Positions 5,892 through 6,856 of a stretch of 6,856 bases of DNA are shown one piece after another. Each line of letters starts with the position of its first letter. Within the stretch, counting starts at the first letter, position 1. The translations under genes and the position numbers were made by a program. The stretch lies in assembly GCA_002440235.1 (NCBI GenBank), contig DJRZ01000033.1:7046-13901 (forward strand), given 5' to 3'. The DNA comes from Alphaproteobacteria bacterium UBA6347. GTDB lineage: Bacteria > Pseudomonadota > Alphaproteobacteria > CAAGCB01 > CAG-977. A model generated the notes under the pieces. That model saw only the letters and a program-made list of their open reading frames with translations, was not told the DNA's origin and ran no database searches.

Positions 5892-5907
5892 CGGCGGAAC
5901 CCCGCCG
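5892..5907. repeat. GC-rich hairpin in the ligase-ssb intergenic region
   Basis: CGGCGG (5892-5897) and CCGCCG (5902-5907) form a perfect 6-bp stem with an AACC loop. No T-run follows on either strand, so it does not look like a terminator. It stands out as a GC-rich island in an AT-rich intergenic stretch. Confidence 0.4.
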
Positions 5908-5948
5908 CGGACGCAAAAAGCTTCAACATTATGCGTTACTTGTTTAAG

Positions 5949-5997
5949 TTTAAGCGGGATCATATTGAAAAATATTAATTTTACCTTTTTAAGCGGG
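5949..5997 (+). repeat. Direct repeat TTTAAGCGGG (two copies, 39 bp apart)
   Basis: The identical 10-mer occurs at 5949-5958 and 5988-5997, start to start 39 bp. The first copy is preceded by another TTTAAG (5943-5948). It could be a pair of regulator sites upstream of ssb, or chance in an AT-rich stretch. I see no convincing sigma-70 pair here for ssb. Confidence 0.35.
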
Positions 5998-6000
5998 CTT

Positions 6001-6025
6001 GCGAAAAGAAAAGCTTTTCTTTCGC
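6001..6025. promoter_or_regulatory. Palindrome upstream of ssb
   Basis: AAAGAAAAGCTTTTCTTT (6005-6022) is an 18-bp perfect palindrome. It extends to GCG (6001-6003) and CGC (6023-6025) if one A is bulged. It lies about 57 bp before the ssb start and has no T-run after it, so an operator is as likely as a stem-loop. It does not contain the alphaproteobacterial LexA pattern GTTC-N7-GTTC. Confidence 0.45.
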
Positions 6026-6081
6026 GGGCAATCGGTGTAAAAAGGGATAACTTTTTTGACTCTTATAGATAGGACAACATT

Positions 6082-6555
6082 ATGGCTGGAAGCGTTAACA
6101 AGGTCATCTTAATCGGAAACGTCGGCAAAGACCCCGAAATCCGTCAATCCGCGGACGGGCGGAAAATCGTCAACCTGACGATCGCCACCTCCGACACGTG
6201 GAAAGATAAAAACAGCGGCGAACGCAAAGAAAAGACGGAATGGCACCGCGTTGTCATTTTCAACGCCGGACTGGCGGGAATTGCCGAACGCTATGTGAAA
6301 AAAGGAACGAAACTGTACGTCGAAGGGTCGCTTCAAACCCGCAAATACACGGACGGAAACGGCGTTGAAAAATACACGACCGAAGTCGTTTTGGGCAATT
6401 ACAGCGGCGAAATGACGCTGTTGGACAGCCGCGGCTCTTCGTCCGATTCCGCTTTCGGCGGAGCTTCCGCGGGATTTGACGCGCCGTCGGCTTCGTCCGG
6501 CTGGGACGCCAAACCCGCCGACAACGGCGGCTTTGACGACGAAATCCCGTTCTAA
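6082..6555 (+). CDS. ssb: Single-stranded DNA-binding protein SSB
   Basis: A 157-residue SSB, which coats single-stranded DNA as a tetramer during replication, repair and recombination and recruits partner proteins. The N-terminal OB fold covers about residues 4-114: VNKVILIGNVGKDPEIR, then the DNA-stacking aromatics Trp40 (SDTWKDK), Trp54 and Phe60 (TEWHRVVIF), and LYVEGSLQTRKYTD (78-91), where Tyr89 stands where Escherichia coli has Trp88. A Gly/Ser/Ala-rich flexible linker (116-149) leads to the acidic tip FDDEIPF (151-157), the partner-docking peptide. The length is usual. ATG 6082 is set by AGGA (6071-6074). gyrA follows after 48 bp on the same strand, as is common in Alphaproteobacteria. 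Complete and probably functional. Confidence 0.97.
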   Translation: MAGSVNKVILIGNVGKDPEIRQSADGRKIVNLTIATSDTWKDKNSGERKEKTEWHRVVIFNAGLAGIAERYVKKGTKLYVEGSLQTRKYTDGNGVEKYTTEVVLGNYSGEMTLLDSRGSSSDSAFGGASAGFDAPSASSGWDAKPADNGGFDDEIPF

Positions 6556-6603
6556 GCGGTTGATTTTTAAAGGTTTCGATTTAATTTAAACGGGATTGAT
6601 GCT

Positions 6604-6856
6604 GTGGAAAATACTGTGAACGATTCTTCGACCGTCGTTGTCGGCATCGAAGACGAAATGAGACGGTCCTATCTGGACTACGCGATGAGCGTTATCGTGT
6701 CGCGCGCCTTGCCCGACGTCCGCGACGGGTTGAAGCCCGTGCATCGCCGCATCTTGTACGCGATGCACGAAAGCGGCTACGATTACAACAAGCCGTTCAG
6801 AAAATCCGCCCGCATCGTCGGCGACGTGATGGGTAAATACCACCCCCACGGCGACG
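6604..6856 (+). CDS. gyrA: DNA gyrase subunit A, N-terminal part (3' end outside window)
   Basis: The first 84 codons of GyrA, which cleaves and rejoins DNA in the A2B2 gyrase and introduces negative supercoils. The segment [20 protein letters not shown] and then [37 protein letters not shown] are near-invariant in GyrA. The window ends just before the residues known for quinolone resistance (Ser83/Asp87 in Escherichia coli), so these cannot be judged. ParC is similar, but the N-terminal [16 protein letters not shown] and the ssb neighbour favour GyrA. The start is uncertain: GTG 6604 has GGGA (6592-6595) at 8 bases, and GTG 6616 has GGA (6606-6608) at 7 bases. There is no in-frame ATG before Met at 6658, which is too deep in the conserved region to be the start. 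Confidence 0.94.
   Translation, partial: MENTVNDSSTVVVGIEDEMRRSYLDYAMSVIVSRALPDVRDGLKPVHRRILYAMHESGYDYNKPFRKSARIVGDVMGKYHPHGD

Noticed and set aside
5866..6072. A 68-codon plus-strand frame upstream of ssb
   Set aside because: It starts at a TTG within an inverted repeat, has no ribosome-binding site, runs through several dyads and shows no family-like sequence.
6592..6856. parC rather than gyrA
   Set aside because: The N-terminal [16 protein letters not shown] context and the ssb neighbour favour gyrA, though the short fragment alone cannot fully exclude ParC.

Overview
The window looks like the chromosome of an alphaproteobacterium. The right end carries ssb immediately followed by gyrA on the same strand, an arrangement common in Alphaproteobacteria. 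The SSB ends in the acidic tip DDEIPF, and the GyrA N-terminus closely matches alphaproteobacterial GyrA as I know it. The ADP-forming acetate-CoA ligase hints at fermentative or low-oxygen life. A host-associated lineage is possible, but that is a guess. No name can be assigned from sequence alone.

Layout, left to right. (1) Positions 1-306 are the C-terminal part of an EAL-domain c-di-GMP phosphodiesterase, followed after 21 bp by a small exported nitroreductase-fold protein (328-918). (2) A GNAT acetyltransferase lies on the minus strand (919-1317), convergent with the nitroreductase gene; the two stop codons abut. (3) Divergent from it, 1384-1986 is a C39/papain-like cysteine peptidase frame, broken by one in-frame TAG at 1732-1734 between the catalytic Cys and the His/Asp. 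(4) The interval 1987-2319 has no credible protein gene. It holds a promoter-like pair, a dense set of compatible hairpins closed by a long-range helix, and a terminator with an 8-T run, so I call it a candidate structured RNA of unknown family (or a leader with attenuation). (5) Positions 2320-3655 are a tightly coupled, AT-richer gene pair: a Gly/Ala-rich protein of unknown function and a zinc-ribbon + DUF805 membrane protein. A perfect 12-bp-stem bidirectional terminator ends it. (6) On the minus strand, 3707-5788 encodes a fused ADP-forming acyl-CoA synthetase. (7) A 293-bp divergent intergenic region holds several dyads and a direct repeat. (8) ssb and the first 84 codons of gyrA close the window.

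Housekeeping functions (replication, topology, energy metabolism) flank a central accessory stretch (about 1384-3655). The accessory stretch holds the items most worth a second look: the interrupted peptidase, the unassigned structured RNA with alternative pairings, and the compositionally distinct gene pair. No complete defence system, mobile element, CRISPR array or tRNA is visible.
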